44,325 bases of DNA from Tolumonas sp. (GCA_003251455.1 QKFI01000037.1:1-44325); one strand, 5' to 3'; shown: positions 19,434 to 31,125, numbered from the stretch's first letter. Notes: a model not told the origin generated them from the sequence alone. A program made the numbers and translations.

Positions 19434-19713
19434 TGGCAGACATTAACTCGACGAGAGTCCAACATACGAAACTAAAAACATCACTTGCTTATCTTCGTGG
19501 GCTCAATCAGGAACATATTGAAACCAGCCGCGTTCACGCAACTGAAAAAGAACACCATTCCGTTTTAAAGACGAAAAAATATCTATCAGTATTTCAATTG
19601 GCGCATCACTGTTTCAGCAAGGCGATCGGATAACGGACCTTTTCGAACGCGCAGACAGAGCATTATATGCCGCTAAAAACTCAGGCAGGGACTGCATTTA
19701 TATCATCCGCTGA
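19434..19713 (+). pseudogene. Orphan remnant of a GGDEF domain (C-terminal part)
   Basis: Frame 19546-19713 encodes [55 protein letters not shown], a canonical GGDEF C-terminus with no start codon, preceded in frame by TGA (19543-19545). Upstream, another frame encodes ...LAYLRGLNQEHIETSRV.... Confidence 0.75.
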
Positions 19714-19730
19714 TTCTCAGGAAGCTGATT

Positions 19731-21074
19731 ATGATTACTTATATTAATCCTGTTGGCAGCATGGAACTGGAAGTCGATAGCCTCCAGCAAGCTGCGGCTG
19801 GAGAGGTTTACCAGCTGTATCGCAATTGTTCACTGGCCGTATTAAACAGCGGTAGTAAGACAGACTCATCCAAAGAAATCCTTGAAAAATTTCAGAATTT
19901 TGACATTAACATCATCAGCCGGGAACGTGGTGTCAAACTCGAATTATTTAACGCACCCCAATCTGCTTTTGTAGACGGTGAGATCATTCGTGGTTTGCAG
20001 GAGCATTTGTTCGCGGTATTACGTGACATTCTGTATGTTAGTAGGCTCGAAGCTGAAATCGGCCTGAATCTGAGTAGCTCCAGTCACATTACCAATCTCG
20101 TTTTTTCCATCTTACGAAATGCAAGAGTCATTCGAACTGGCGAGCTACCCAATCTGATCGTCTGCTGGGGTGGTCACTCGATCCGTGATGAAGAATATAT
20201 CTATACCCGAAAAGTTGGTCATCACCTTGGATTACGTGAATTAAATATCTGTACCGGTTGCGGTCCGGGAGCAATGGAAGGACCGATGAAAGGTGCCGCT
20301 GTTGGCCATTCAAATCAACGGTTTAAAAATGCCCGTTATGTTGGTTTATCCGAACCATCCATCATTGCTGCTGAACCGCCAAATCCGATTGTTACGGAAC
20401 TCGTGATTCTGCCGGATATTGAAAAACGCCTTGAAGCCTTTGTGCGTCTGGGACACGGCATCATCATTTTCCCGGGCGGTGTAGGGACTGCGGAAGAGTT
20501 ACTCTATATTCTCGGCATCTTGATGAATCCAGCCAATCAGCACCAACCGTTGCCAATTATTCTAACGGGACCCAAAAGCAGTGAGGCGTATTTCCATTCA
20601 CTGGATGCATTTGTCCGTGCCACACTGGGTGATGCCGCAGCAAAACATTATCAAATCATTATCGATGATGCTGAAGCGGTTGGTCAGGCAATGCGAACTG
20701 AAATGGAACGCGTTCGGGATTACCGCAAAGCCATCGGGGATGCCTATTCGTTCAACTGGTCATTGAATGTCGAAGCAGACTTCCAGTTGCCATTTGAACC
20801 AACCCATGAAAATATGGCTGCACTGGATCTTCACTGGGATCAACCCACAGAAAAACTCGCCTGTAACTTACGGAAAGCCTTCTCCGGCATTGTGGCTGGG
20901 AACGTGAAAGAGCGTGGCATCAAAGCTATCGAAAAGCATGGCCCGTTCAAAATTAATGGCGATAAGAATCTCATGCAATTGATGGATCAGTTGCTACAGG
21001 ACTTCATTGCGCAAGGCCGTATGAAATTACCGGGGAATAAATATATCCCCTGCTACGAAATCACACTTTCATGA
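19731..21074 (+). CDS. ppnN: Pyrimidine/purine nucleotide 5'-monophosphate nucleosidase PpnN (YgdH/LOG family)
   Basis: LOG-family motifs [16 protein letters not shown] and [19 protein letters not shown]; 447 aa; followed by xni. Confidence 0.95.
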   Translation: MITYINPVGSMELEVDSLQQAAAGEVYQLYRNCSLAVLNSGSKTDSSKEILEKFQNFDINIISRERGVKLELFNAPQSAFVDGEIIRGLQEHLFAVLRDILYVSRLEAEIGLNLSSSSHITNLVFSILRNARVIRTGELPNLIVCWGGHSIRDEEYIYTRKVGHHLGLRELNICTGCGPGAMEGPMKGAAVGHSNQRFKNARYVGLSEPSIIAAEPPNPIVTELVILPDIEKRLEAFVRLGHGIIIFPGGVGTAEELLYILGILMNPANQHQPLPIILTGPKSSEAYFHSLDAFVRATLGDAAAKHYQIIIDDAEAVGQAMRTEMERVRDYRKAIGDAYSFNWSLNVEADFQLPFEPTHENMAALDLHWDQPTEKLACNLRKAFSGIVAGNVKERGIKAIEKHGPFKINGDKNLMQLMDQLLQDFIAQGRMKLPGNKYIPCYEITLS

Positions 21075-21856
21075 TCCACTTATTAATCCTGGATGCGCTG
21101 AATCTGATCCGGCGCATCCATTCTGTTCAAGAACGCCAACACCCCAACCAACCGGAGACGCAATTACAAGCCACTTCGGCGACCGTCAAACGAAGTGTTG
21201 CGACCATTCTTCAGGAAGTAAATCCAACGCATGTGATTGCGGTTTTCGATAGTGATGTCGGCGGCTGGCGTAAAGCCATCTACCCCGCCTATAAAGAAGG
21301 CAGGAAACCGATGCCAGAACATTTACATCAGTATCTCAACCAACTACAGGATGATTTATTTGAATTGGGGATCGATTCTCTGGTTTCGGAAACAGATGAA
21401 GCGGATGATTTGATTGCAACACTGATCCGTCCACTGATTCAGGCACAACATCAGGTGACATTGATTTCAACCGATAAAGGGTTTTGCCAATTACTGGCAC
21501 CAGGGCTACAAATCAGAGATTACTTTAACAAACGCTGGCTCGATGATGCGTTTGTTCAGCAAGATTTTAACCTCAGACCGGATCAACTAGTGGATTATTG
21601 GGCGCTCAGCGGCATGAGCGGTACCAATATTAAAGGGCTGGCTGGTATTGGTGGAAAGACAGCACAACAGCTATTAATGGAATTTGGATCCATTGATGCC
21701 ATGCTAGCGATAAAAGAAACAGACAATAAAAAAATCTTACAAATTCAGCAGGAACAAGCGCAAGTTCGGTTGATGCAACATCTGGTCAAACTCAAAGATG
21801 ATATTCCGCTTGGCTTTAATCTGAAAGATATCCGGTATATTCCCAAAAGCACATAA
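21071..21856 (+). CDS. xni: Flap endonuclease Xni (ExoIX)
   Basis: 5'-3' exonuclease family; [45 protein letters not shown]; overlaps the ppnN stop. Confidence 0.95.
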   Translation: MIHLLILDALNLIRRIHSVQERQHPNQPETQLQATSATVKRSVATILQEVNPTHVIAVFDSDVGGWRKAIYPAYKEGRKPMPEHLHQYLNQLQDDLFELGIDSLVSETDEADDLIATLIRPLIQAQHQVTLISTDKGFCQLLAPGLQIRDYFNKRWLDDAFVQQDFNLRPDQLVDYWALSGMSGTNIKGLAGIGGKTAQQLLMEFGSIDAMLAIKETDNKKILQIQQEQAQVRLMQHLVKLKDDIPLGFNLKDIRYIPKST

Positions 21857-21859
21857 AAC

Positions 21860-21881
21860 AAAGGGCACCTCAGTGCCCTTT
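21860..21881. terminator. Bidirectional terminator between xni and rlmM
   Basis: aaagggcac ctca gtgcccttt. Confidence 0.8.
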
Positions 21882-21897
21882 ATGTCAATCTCCGAAC

Positions 21898-22998
21898 TTA
21901 ATTAAAGCCACCGGAACGACGACGCGCCAGTTTCTTTTCATCATAAACGTGAACCGTGATTTCTTCACGATCGTGATACAGCTGTTTTGCCTGAATCACA
22001 AACTCACCGTCCAGTTCAGCCAACCATTCTTTTAAAACGGCCAGATCGTGTTCGACTTCGGCATACCGTTTTTTCATTGGCAATTTCAGGTTAAAAATCG
22101 CTTCCTGACAATGACCATCGCGGAACCATTGCGCAATCAGATAGGTAATACGCGCTGGTTTTTCAACCATATCGCAGACCAGCCAATACGGGTTTTTCTT
22201 GGTCGGGCGGTATTTAAAACCATCTTCCAGAACATGTTTGACCTGACCCGTTTCCATCAGTGATTCAGCCATCGGGCCGTTATCAACTGCGGTGACCATC
22301 ATGCCACGTTTAACCAATTGATAGGTCCAACCACCCGGGCAAGCGCCTAAATCAACGGCCGTTAAGCCAGAACATAAGCGGATCTCATCGTCATCCTCAG
22401 GAATAAAGGTATAAAACGCCTCTTCCAGTTTTAAGGTTGAACGACTTGGCGCATCCGATGGGAAACGTAAACGAGGGATCCCCATTAAATAAGGAGAGTT
22501 ATTGTTCGGATAAGAATAACCAATCCACACGGTATCGTTTTTCAGGAAAAACAGATGTAATACCGGACGACGATCGTTTTCTTCGTTCGTTAATAAGCCA
22601 CGGCTCCGCAATGCCTGACGTAGCGGAACACTGAATTTACGACAGAAAGTACTCAGTTCTTTCGCTTCATTCGTATCTGCAGTTTCAACACGCAGTTCAC
22701 CGAAAATAGATTGGCCTTCAAGCGCTTCCAGAATCGGTGTGATACGGTCAGATAAATCGAGTCCGGACAACTGATGCGTCACAACGATCATCTGACGGGC
22801 AAAAATCAGTTCCCGAAATGGTAAACGACGCGCTAATTTATCCGCATCGCCTTCACCATAGCATTCATATAATGCAAAGCCGCTGTTATCGACCACGCGG
22901 GAAAAGCCGAAACACTCCAGTGCTACTGCCTTATCCTGGATCTCTGCGGCCATATCTTTTTCAAAACCCGGACGACAATAGAACATCAGATGGTTCAT
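21898..22998 (-). CDS. rlmM: 23S rRNA 2'-O-ribose C2498 methyltransferase
   Basis: [21 protein letters not shown]-terminus, [31 protein letters not shown] motif. Start refined from 23043 to the MNHL ATG. Confidence 0.96.
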   Translation of the reverse strand: MNHLMFYCRPGFEKDMAAEIQDKAVALECFGFSRVVDNSGFALYECYGEGDADKLARRLPFRELIFARQMIVVTHQLSGLDLSDRITPILEALEGQSIFGELRVETADTNEAKELSTFCRKFSVPLRQALRSRGLLTNEENDRRPVLHLFFLKNDTVWIGYSYPNNNSPYLMGIPRLRFPSDAPSRSTLKLEEAFYTFIPEDDDEIRLCSGLTAVDLGACPGGWTYQLVKRGMMVTAVDNGPMAESLMETGQVKHVLEDGFKYRPTKKNPYWLVCDMVEKPARITYLIAQWFRDGHCQEAIFNLKLPMKKRYAEVEHDLAVLKEWLAELDGEFVIQAKQLYHDREEITVHVYDEKKLARRRSGGFN

Positions 22999-23092
22999 TG
23001 ATGCTTCTCCCTCAATTTGGTGCTTACAAAAAAGGCGACACAATACACTGAAGCGCCCAAAGATGCTGCAATTTTAATATATTTTGTATAAA

Positions 23093-23970
23093 TCAGATGG
23101 CAGATTTAAATTCTTGTTCTTCCTGACGCATGACAGCGATGATCCAATCCCGAAACGCAGCCACTTTCCCCAAGCTGTCATGCCCTTCAGCCATCGCCAG
23201 ATAATAAGCATTATTACTTAACAACACCTGAGGCAACGGACACACCAACCGACCGGCTTTGATTTCTGGTCGGGACAATAAACTGTGGCCTAATGCGACA
23301 CCTTGCCGCCTGCAATACCATCGCTGAATGGCTAAAAATCGGACCTTGCCCTGCATTAGGGATCGTGACCCCAATCTGATTTAACCAACGCGCCCAATCC
23401 CGACGCGAAATATCATGCAACAGCTGGAAATGCGCAAGATCATCAGCCGTCTCAAGTTTCTTCTGCTTCAACAATGAAGGTGCACAAACCGGGACACGGT
23501 ATTCCGTATGCAATTTATAAAGCTGTAAATCAGGCCAATGACCGTCACCGTAATAAATTGCAATATCAACATCGTCCACCAAGGTACCATCATCCAGATC
23601 GACCGCTTTGATTAAGCTCTGTGAATTGCATTAAACGCGGAATTAACCATTGAATTGCAAAACTTGGCTGCATCGTGACCGTCAGCGTTCCTTTTGCGCT
23701 ACGCGCGATCAGTCGTTCTGTTGCTTCACTGACAGAATTAAAAATGGATCGGATATCCTGAAAATAGGATTGCCCTTCTTCAGTTAACAACAAACTACGA
23801 TTCCGGCGCCAAAACAATTTCAGTCCGAGAAACTCTTCCAGTGTTTTGATTTGATGGCTAATCGCAGCCTGTGTGACAAAGAGTTCTTCTGCCGCTTTGG
23901 TAAAACTTAGATGCCTGGCCGCTGCTTCAAATGCTTTGAGTGCATTTAACGGGGGTAGTCTTCGAGACAT
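23093..23970 (-). pseudogene. gcvA: gcvA-like LysR regulator, disrupted by two frame-changing lesions
   Basis: MSRRLPPLNALKAFEAAARHLSFTKAAEELFVTQAAISHQIKTLEEFLGLKLFWRRNRSLLLTEEG is GcvA-like. The protein continues across three frames: 23590-23970, then ...IKAVDLDDGTLVDDVDIAIYYG... (ORF 23214-23582), then QGVALGHSLLSRPEIKAGRLVCPLPQ... (ORF 23093-23374). Confidence 0.88.
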
Positions 23971-24281
23971 ACCAGTTCTCTCTCAGAAAGATGTCAATCC
24001 AGTGTAAGAATATAAATCCTGAATGAGAAGAAATAACACAATAATATTATGGTTAATTGATGATTCGGAAATAGCTATGCATCATTCTGATTGCTATAAA
24101 TGTTACAAGTTAATTACATCAATATATTGAATCATTTCAGGTGAATATTTATTCATTTTTAATCTTGGCAGCAAAACTCACTAAACAAACAGAATAATTT
24201 GGTTTATTTCACCAACATTCTAAGCATAATCATCTATACTCAACGGGAAATGACAAAAATTCGTGCAATAGAAAAATCTTT

Positions 24282-24298
24282 TGCACCATTTTGGTGAT
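24282..24298. promoter_or_regulatory. NtrC-like binding site upstream of gltB
   Basis: TGCACC ATTTT GGTGAT versus recalled NtrC consensus TGCACC-N5-GGTGCA. Confidence 0.5.
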
Positions 24299-24368
24299 AA
24301 ATCATAATATATTGAATCAAAAGGAAATAAAACCAAAATAGACCTATTTGAGCCCCAGATCTATTGCC

Positions 24369-24397
24369 TTGAATTGGGGCGAAAATCACAGTATATT
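24369..24397 (+). promoter_or_regulatory. Sigma70-like promoter for gltBD
   Basis: TTGAAT (24369-24374), 17-bp spacer, TATATT (24392-24397). Confidence 0.6.
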
Positions 24398-24428
24398 TTT
24401 TGGTTACGAGCCTCAGAGTTAAAACGAT

Positions 24429-24456
24429 AAAGCTGGCAGCGAAGCCAGCTTTTTTT
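24429..24456 (+). terminator. Intrinsic terminator/attenuator in the gltB leader
   Basis: aaagctggc agcgaa gccagcttt tttt: 9-bp perfect stem and T-tract, located between the promoter and the gltB start. Confidence 0.7.
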
Positions 24457-24504
24457 AACGCCTGCGGATGGACGCGTATCTACAGAGAGGATTATAACGA
24501 CGTG

Positions 24505-27500
24505 ATGGAACCGGCGGTACCCCAACGACAAGGGATGTATGACCCCGTAAACGAACATGATGCGTGCGGTGTCGGATTTGTGGCCCACATGAAGGGTCAA
24601 AAAAGTCATAGCATTGTCGAGCAGGGTTTGTTGATCCTGAAAAACCTCGACCACCGTGGTGCAGTAGGTGCTGACCCACTGGCGGGCGATGGTGCAGGTA
24701 TTTTGATTCAAATTCCTGATCAACTGTATCGCGAAGAACTGGCCAAGCAAGGTATTACTCTGCCGGTTGCAGGCGAGTACGGGGTTGGTATGGTGTTCCT
24801 GCCGCAGGAAGCGGCATCTCGTCTGGCATGCCAGGAAGAGATCGAACGTGCTGTACGTGGCGAAGGTCAGGTTGTTTTAGGCTGGCGTGATGTACCGGTA
24901 AACCGCGAGATGCCAATGTCTCCTGCGGTCAAAGCAAAAGAGCCGGTCATTCGACAGATCTTCGTTGGTCGTGGTCCTGATGTATTAGTGACTGATGCGT
25001 TAGAACGCAAACTCTATATCATTCGTAAACGTGCATCACATGCAATTCGTGCCCTGAAACTGAAACACTGCTACGAATTCTATGTGCCTTCATTCTCTGC
25101 ACGTACCGTAAACTATAAAGGTCTGCTGCTGGCGGATCAGGTTGGCGTTTACTATGACGATCTGGCTGATGCACGTTGTGTGTCTGCGCTGGCATTAGTA
25201 CACCAACGTTTCTCTACAAACACCTTCCCGACATGGGATCTCGCACACCCATTCCGTATGATCGCGCACAACGGTGAAATCAACACCGTCCGTGGTAACG
25301 TGAACTGGATGCGTGCACGTGAACGCTCAGTAACTTCTTCAGTGCTGGGAGCTGACTTAGATAAAGTATGGCCATTGATCTACCCAGGTCAGTCTGACTC
25401 TGCATCTTTCGACAACGCGTTAGAATTGTTGATCATGAGTGGTTACTCAATGGCGCATGCAGTGATGATGATGATCCCAGAAGCTTGGGAAAAACACTCA
25501 CTGATGAACGAAACTCGCCGTGCATTCTATGAATACCATGCAGCGATGATGGAACCATGGGACGGCCCGGCTGCGGTTGCATTTACTGACGGTCGTCAGA
25601 TTGGTGCAACACTGGACCGTAACGGTCTGCGTCCTGCACGTTACCTGGTCACGAAAGATGATCTGGTGGTCATGGCATCTGAATCAGGTGTGCTGCCAAT
25701 CGAAGATTCTCGCATTGCGAAAAAATGGCGTTTACAGCCAGGTAAAATGTTCCTGATCGACATGGAACAAGGTCGCATCATTGATGATAAAGAACTGAAA
25801 GATTCTCTGGCTCACGCGAAACCATATCGTGAGTGGCTGAATAAAGTTCGTATCAGCATTGATGAAATTCCTGGCGAAGCACAGCCATTTGAGAAGAAAG
25901 CATCGCTGCTGGACTACCAACAGGCATTCGGTTACACCATGGAAGATACCAAAGTTCTGCTGGCTCCAATGGCAGAGAAAGGCGAAGAAGCCATTGGTTC
26001 TATGGGTAATGATTCGGCGCTGCCTGTGCTGTCTTACAAAAACAAAACCCTGTACAACTACTTCCGTCAGTTGTTCGCTCAGGTAACCAACCCACCAATC
26101 GATCCGATTCGTGAAGAAATGGTCATGTCGCTGGTGTCGTTCATTGGCCCACGTCCAAACCTGCTGAACAACTCAGACATCAATCCACCAATTCGTCTGG
26201 AAGTTGCGCAACCAATTCTGAATGCAGCGAAGATCGAGAAGATCCGTAATATTCAGCAATATACGAATGGTAAATTCCGTTCACATGAGCTGAATATCTG
26301 CTATCCAGCCACTTGGGGTAAAGAAGGTGTTGAAGCACGTCTGGCTTCTCTGGCTGCGGAAGCAGAAGATGCGGTTCGTGGTGGTGCCAACATCCTGTTG
26401 ATCTCTGACCGTTCTGTTGATCGTGACCATGTTGCAATTCCTGCACTGCTGGCAACATCAACTGTTCATCTGCATCTGGTGAAAAAAGGTCTGCGTACCA
26501 ACACCGGTCTGGTGGTTGAGACTGGTTCTGCTCGTGAAACACACCATTTCGCACTGTTAGGTGGCTACGGTGCCGAAGCAATTCACCCATGGCTCGCAAT
26601 CGAAACATTGCGTGAAATGGCTGCAGGTGATACTGCAAAAGAAGAAAAATACGTTGCGAACTTCGTGAAAGCTGTTGGCAAAGGTCTGTGCAAAGTCATG
26701 TCGAAAATGGGTATCTCTACCTACATGTCTTACACCGGCGCTCAGATTTTCGAAGCTGTTGGTCTGAAAAAAGTATTTGTAGATAAATACTTCTCTGGTA
26801 CGCCATCTAAAGTGGAAGGTATCGGTCTGTTCGACGTTGCTGAAGAAGCGCTGCGCACCCATGAAGCTGCATTCTCTGCTGATCCAGTTCTGGAAACGAT
26901 GCTGGAAACAGGTGGTGAATATGCCTTCCGTATCCGTGGTGAAGACCACCTGTGGACACCAGATGCGATCGCTAAACTGCAGCATTCAACTCGTAGCGGT
27001 AAATACGATAGCTACAAAGAATACGCAAAAATCATCAACGATCAGACAAAACGCCATCTGACTTTACGCGGTCTGTTTGAGCTGAAAAAAGCAGCAGAAC
27101 CAGTCCCATTAGATGAAGTTGAATCAGCAAAAGATATCGTGAAACGTTTTGCGACCGGTGCGATGTCTCTGGGTTCTATTTCTACTGAAGCTCACACTGC
27201 GTTGGCTGTTGCGATGAACCGTATCGGCGGTAAATCAAATACTGGTGAAGGTGGTGAAGACGCAAACCGTTTCATTCCTGTCAGTCAGCCAACGCTGTTG
27301 TCTGAAATCATCGGTAAATCACGTATTGAACGTGATCTGGAATTACAGGCTGGTGACAGCTTACGTTCTGCGATCAAACAGGTTGCTTCTGGTCGTTTCG
27401 GTGTAACAACTGAATATCTGGTCAACGCAGACCAAATCCAGATCAAAATGGCGCAGGGAGCGAAGCCTGGTGAAGGTGGTCAGTTGCCTGGTGATAAAGT

Positions 27501-29130
27501 TTCTGAATACATCGGTAAACTGCGTCACTCTGTACCGGGTGTTGGTCTGATTTCTCCACCGCCACACCATGATATTTACTCAATCGAAGACTTGGCACAG
27601 CTGATCCACGATCTGAAAAACGCCAACCCATCAGCATCTATTTCTGTGAAGCTGGTATCTGAAGTTGGTGTTGGTACTGTTGCGGCAGGTGTATCGAAAG
27701 CGAAAGCAGATCACGTTGTTATCGCTGGCCACGATGGTGGTACAGGTGCATCACCGCTGTCATCGATCAAATATGCTGGTTCCCCATGGGAATTAGGTCT
27801 GGCTGAAACACAACAGACTCTGGTTCTGAACCGTCTGCGTAGCCGTATCCGTGTTCAGGTTGACGGCCAGATCAAAACGGGTCGTGACGTTGTTATCGGC
27901 GCACTGTTAGGTGCAGACGAGTTTGGTTTCGCGACTGCACCGTTGGTGGTTGAAGGTTGTATCATGATGCGTAAGTGTCATTTGAATACCTGCCCTGTCG
28001 GTGTCGCAACTCAGGATCCTGAGCTGCGTAAACGCTTCTCTGGTCAGCCAGAACACGTTGTGAACTACTTCTTCTTCGTTGCAGAAGAAGTTCGTGAACT
28101 GATGGCAGAACTGGGCTTCCGTACATTTGAAGAAATGATCGGCCGTTCAGACCTGCTGGATAAACGTGCTGGTGTTGAACACTGGAAAGCTCAGGGTCTG
28201 GATTTCAGCAATGTGTTCTATCAACCAGATGTGGCTGACGAATCTCGTAACCACCAAGGTACCCAAGACCACGCACTGGAAAAAGCACTCGATCAGGAAC
28301 TGATCAAGCAGGCACAACCAGCACTGGAAAACGGCGAATCAGTTCGCATTACCACGCCAGTGAAAAACATCAACCGTACGGTTGGAACCATGCTGTCAGG
28401 TGCTGTGGCGAAACGCTACGGTGGCGAAGGCTTACCGGATGACACCATCCACGTAACCCTGAATGGTACTGCTGGTCAGAGTTTCGGTGCTTTCCTGGCA
28501 AAAGGTGTAACACTGGAACTGGTTGGTGAAGGTAACGACTACGTCGGTAAAGGTCTGTCAGGTGGTCGAATCGTGATTCGCCCAACCGCTGACTTTACCG
28601 GTGTAAGCCACGAAAACACTATCATCGGCAACACGGTGATGTACGGTGCAACGTCTGGTCACGCATTCCTGAGTGGTGTCGGCGGCGAACGTTTTGCAGT
28701 TCGTAACTCAGGCGCAACAGCAATCGTAGAAGGTGTTGGTGACCACGGTTGTGAATATATGACTGGTGGTACAGTCGTTGTTCTGGGACAGACTGGCCGT
28801 AACTTTGCAGCTGGTATGTCTGGTGGTATTGCTTACGTCCTGGATGAAGACAATACATTCAACACCCGTTGCAACCTGTCGATGGTTACTTTAGAAAAAG
28901 TATTACCAGAAGCAGAACAAGCGACAGATGAAGCGCTGCACAATGGCGTCAGTGATGAAGAACAACTGAAATCACTGGTTGAAAAACATGCCGAATACAC
29001 TGGTAGTCCACGAGCACAAGAAATCCTGGCAAACTGGGATGCTTACCGTGGTAAGTTTGTAAAAGTTTATCCGAATGAGTACCGCCGTGCTCTGAAGGAA
29101 ATGGCAGCACAGCAGAAGGAGGTTGCGTAA
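24505..29130 (+). CDS. gltB: Glutamate synthase (NADPH) large subunit
   Basis: [25 protein letters not shown] (catalytic Cys), glutamine amidotransferase class II, FMN/3Fe-4[20 protein letters not shown]-terminal domain. Start is ATG 24508, GTG 24505 or ATG 24535, not 24400. Confidence 0.96.
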   Translation: MEPAVPQRQGMYDPVNEHDACGVGFVAHMKGQKSHSIVEQGLLILKNLDHRGAVGADPLAGDGAGILIQIPDQLYREELAKQGITLPVAGEYGVGMVFLPQEAASRLACQEEIERAVRGEGQVVLGWRDVPVNREMPMSPAVKAKEPVIRQIFVGRGPDVLVTDALERKLYIIRKRASHAIRALKLKHCYEFYVPSFSARTVNYKGLLLADQVGVYYDDLADARCVSALALVHQRFSTNTFPTWDLAHPFRMIAHNGEINTVRGNVNWMRARERSVTSSVLGADLDKVWPLIYPGQSDSASFDNALELLIMSGYSMAHAVMMMIPEAWEKHSLMNETRRAFYEYHAAMMEPWDGPAAVAFTDGRQIGATLDRNGLRPARYLVTKDDLVVMASESGVLPIEDSRIAKKWRLQPGKMFLIDMEQGRIIDDKELKDSLAHAKPYREWLNKVRISIDEIPGEAQPFEKKASLLDYQQAFGYTMEDTKVLLAPMAEKGEEAIGSMGNDSALPVLSYKNKTLYNYFRQLFAQVTNPPIDPIREEMVMSLVSFIGPRPNLLNNSDINPPIRLEVAQPILNAAKIEKIRNIQQYTNGKFRSHELNICYPATWGKEGVEARLASLAAEAEDAVRGGANILLISDRSVDRDHVAIPALLATSTVHLHLVKKGLRTNTGLVVETGSARETHHFALLGGYGAEAIHPWLAIETLREMAAGDTAKEEKYVANFVKAVGKGLCKVMSKMGISTYMSYTGAQIFEAVGLKKVFVDKYFSGTPSKVEGIGLFDVAEEALRTHEAAFSADPVLETMLETGGEYAFRIRGEDHLWTPDAIAKLQHSTRSGKYDSYKEYAKIINDQTKRHLTLRGLFELKKAAEPVPLDEVESAKDIVKRFATGAMSLGSISTEAHTALAVAMNRIGGKSNTGEGGEDANRFIPVSQPTLLSEIIGKSRIERDLELQAGDSLRSAIKQVASGRFGVTTEYLVNADQIQIKMAQGAKPGEGGQLPGDKVSEYIGKLRHSVPGVGLISPPPHHDIYSIEDLAQLIHDLKNANPSASISVKLVSEVGVGTVAAGVSKAKADHVVIAGHDGGTGASPLSSIKYAGSPWELGLAETQQTLVLNRLRSRIRVQVDGQIKTGRDVVIGALLGADEFGFATAPLVVEGCIMMRKCHLNTCPVGVATQDPELRKRFSGQPEHVVNYFFFVAEEVRELMAELGFRTFEEMIGRSDLLDKRAGVEHWKAQGLDFSNVFYQPDVADESRNHQGTQDHALEKALDQELIKQAQPALENGESVRITTPVKNINRTVGTMLSGAVAKRYGGEGLPDDTIHVTLNGTAGQSFGAFLAKGVTLELVGEGNDYVGKGLSGGRIVIRPTADFTGVSHENTIIGNTVMYGATSGHAFLSGVGGERFAVRNSGATAIVEGVGDHGCEYMTGGTVVVLGQTGRNFAAGMSGGIAYVLDEDNTFNTRCNLSMVTLEKVLPEAEQATDEALHNGVSDEEQLKSLVEKHAEYTGSPRAQEILANWDAYRGKFVKVYPNEYRRALKEMAAQQKEVA

Positions 29131-30587
29131 TGGGTAAGCCAACCGGTTTTCTCGAATTTGATCGCGTAAAGGAACACTACGCTCCACGTGTACATCATTA
29201 CGGTGAATTTGTACCAACACTGACGGTACAAGAGGCTTCCACCCAGGGCGCTCGTTGCATGGATTGTGGTATTCCATTCTGTAACAATGGTTGTCCGGTA
29301 AATAACATCATTCCTGACTGGAATGACTTGGTTTACCGTGGCAAAGCAGAAATGGCGATCGGCGTATTACATTCAACGAATAACTTCCCAGAATTCACTG
29401 GCCGGATTTGTCCGGCCCCTTGTGAATCTGCTTGTACGCTCGGTATTAATGCTGATCCTGTCGGTATCAAATCGATTGAACGTTTCATCGTCGATACTGC
29501 CTGGGAACATGGCTGGATTCAACCACAACTAGCTGCTGTTAAAACAGGCAAGAAAGTTGCGGTTGTTGGTTCAGGCCCTGCAGGTTTAGCCGCTGCACAG
29601 CAATTGGCACGAGCTGGTCATGATGTCACTGTTTTTGAGAAAAACAGCCGTGTTGGTGGTCTGCTGCGTTATGGCATCCCTGACTTCAAACTGGATAAGA
29701 GTGTCATTGACCGTCGTATGACTCAGTTAAAAGCAGAAGGTGTGGTTTTCAAAACCAAAACTCTGGTTTCTTCTGACAATACATTGCCTGCAGGCGTGAC
29801 AAACGATGCCGAAACCGTCGTAACACCAGCTCAGTTAGATGCTGAGTTTGATGCAGTTGTCTTGGCTGGCGGTTCAGAAATGCCTCGCGATTTACCGGTT
29901 CCAGGTCGTGACCTGAGCGGTATTCACTTTGCGCTGGAATTCCTGATCCCACAAAACAAAGAAGTAGCCGGTAGTGCTCCGAACCCAATCAACGTGAAAG
30001 GTAAACACGTTGTGGTGATCGGTGGTGGTGATACAGGCTCTGACTGTGTCGGCACATCTAACCGTCATGGTGCTGCGTCTATTACTCAGTTAGAAGTAAT
30101 GCCTCAGCCGCCTGTACAAGAAAACAAAGAGCTGACCTGGCCTTACTGGCCACTGAAACTGCGTACCTCTTCTTCCCATGAGGAAGGTTGTGTGCGTGAG
30201 TTTGCAGTTTCTACCAAGGAGTTTATCGGTAAAAACGGTAAGCTGACTGGTCTGAAACTGGTCAAGGTTGAGTTCAAAGACGGCAAACTGACCGAAGTTC
30301 CAGGTTCTGAATTTGAACTGAAAGCTGATGCAGTCTTCCTGGCAATGGGCTTTACGAATCCTCTGGCAAAAGTGCTTGACGCATTTGGTGTTGAGAAAGA
30401 TGCCCGTGGTAACGTAAGAGCAACCACTGATGGTGAAGGTTGCTACGCAACCTCAGTACCGAAAGTATTCGCTGCTGGTGATATGCGTCGTGGTCAGTCT
30501 CTGGTTGTTTGGGCTATTCGTGAAGGTCGTCAATGTGCTCGTGAAGTTGATGCTTTCCTGATGGGCTCAAGTTTACTGCCACGCTAA
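29130..30587 (+). CDS. gltD: Glutamate synthase (NADPH) small subunit
   Basis: [17 protein letters not shown]...[11 protein letters not shown] Fe-S motifs; [19 protein letters not shown]. Start overlaps the gltB stop (TAATG). Confidence 0.97.
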   Translation: MGKPTGFLEFDRVKEHYAPRVHHYGEFVPTLTVQEASTQGARCMDCGIPFCNNGCPVNNIIPDWNDLVYRGKAEMAIGVLHSTNNFPEFTGRICPAPCESACTLGINADPVGIKSIERFIVDTAWEHGWIQPQLAAVKTGKKVAVVGSGPAGLAAAQQLARAGHDVTVFEKNSRVGGLLRYGIPDFKLDKSVIDRRMTQLKAEGVVFKTKTLVSSDNTLPAGVTNDAETVVTPAQLDAEFDAVVLAGGSEMPRDLPVPGRDLSGIHFALEFLIPQNKEVAGSAPNPINVKGKHVVVIGGGDTGSDCVGTSNRHGAASITQLEVMPQPPVQENKELTWPYWPLKLRTSSSHEEGCVREFAVSTKEFIGKNGKLTGLKLVKVEFKDGKLTEVPGSEFELKADAVFLAMGFTNPLAKVLDAFGVEKDARGNVRATTDGEGCYATSVPKVFAAGDMRRGQSLVVWAIREGRQCAREVDAFLMGSSLLPR

Positions 30588-30608
30588 TTAATTCTGCTAT
30601 TCAGAATG

Positions 30609-30640
30609 AAAAAAGCCCTGTCATATGACAGGGCTTTTTA
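30609..30640 (+). terminator. Intrinsic terminator after gltD
   Basis: aaaaagccctgtca tatgacagggcttttta. Confidence 0.88.
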
Positions 30641-30667
30641 TTTTGGTGGTAAACTTAGCAAAAAGCT

Positions 30668-31069
30668 GTGCAGGATTTTCTCATGCGTTTAACTGTTCAC
30701 CATTCTCAAAATATCTTGCCTATCTGGCAAAACAGTCTTGATAAACTCCTTGATCGTCATCTGCTCACTGAAGCTGATGCCAAAGCATTAGGTAACTGGC
30801 ATATTGCGACATTCAATGATCGAATTGTTGGTTTATCGATTACTCAAGGAAATCAGCTTCGTTATTTTTCTGTTCGTGATATCACTCGTCGTCGTGGCAT
30901 TGGCCGTTATTTACTGGCTGAAACAATCCGCACGCTGATAGCAGAACAATATAACCTGATTGAGTTGGACCGGAATACAGTTGCATCCGAAGAGCTGGAG
31001 AGTCTGGATGCATTTCTGTTACAGGCGGGCTTCACCAGACAAGAAAATAAGTGGGTGCGAACAATCTAG
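30668..31069 (+). CDS. GNAT-family N-acetyltransferase
   Basis: LRYFSVRDITRRRGIGRYLLAETIRTLI (acetyl-CoA binding RRGIGR); ATG at 30683 is a possible start. Confidence 0.8.
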   Translation: MQDFLMRLTVHHSQNILPIWQNSLDKLLDRHLLTEADAKALGNWHIATFNDRIVGLSITQGNQLRYFSVRDITRRRGIGRYLLAETIRTLIAEQYNLIELDRNTVASEELESLDAFLLQAGFTRQENKWVRTI

Positions 31070-31084
31070 CCCTCTTCCTCGCAT

Positions 31085-31114
31085 AAAAAAACGCTGCATG
31101 ATGCAGCGTTTTTT
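31085..31114. terminator. Bidirectional terminator between the GNAT gene and glpX
   Basis: aaaaaacgctgca tg atgcagcgtttttt near-perfect palindrome with A/T tracts. Confidence 0.85.
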
Positions 31115-31125
31115 CATTAATTCAA

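Noticed and set aside
24400-24504. ORF-track N-terminal extension of gltB ([34 protein letters not shown])
   Set aside because: Encoded by the leader/terminator region; GltB requires processing near the Cys in ...DACGVGF, and the extension is not GltB-like.
29130-29135. gltB/gltD stop-start overlap (TAATG) as something unusual
   Set aside because: Ordinary translational coupling in bacterial operons.
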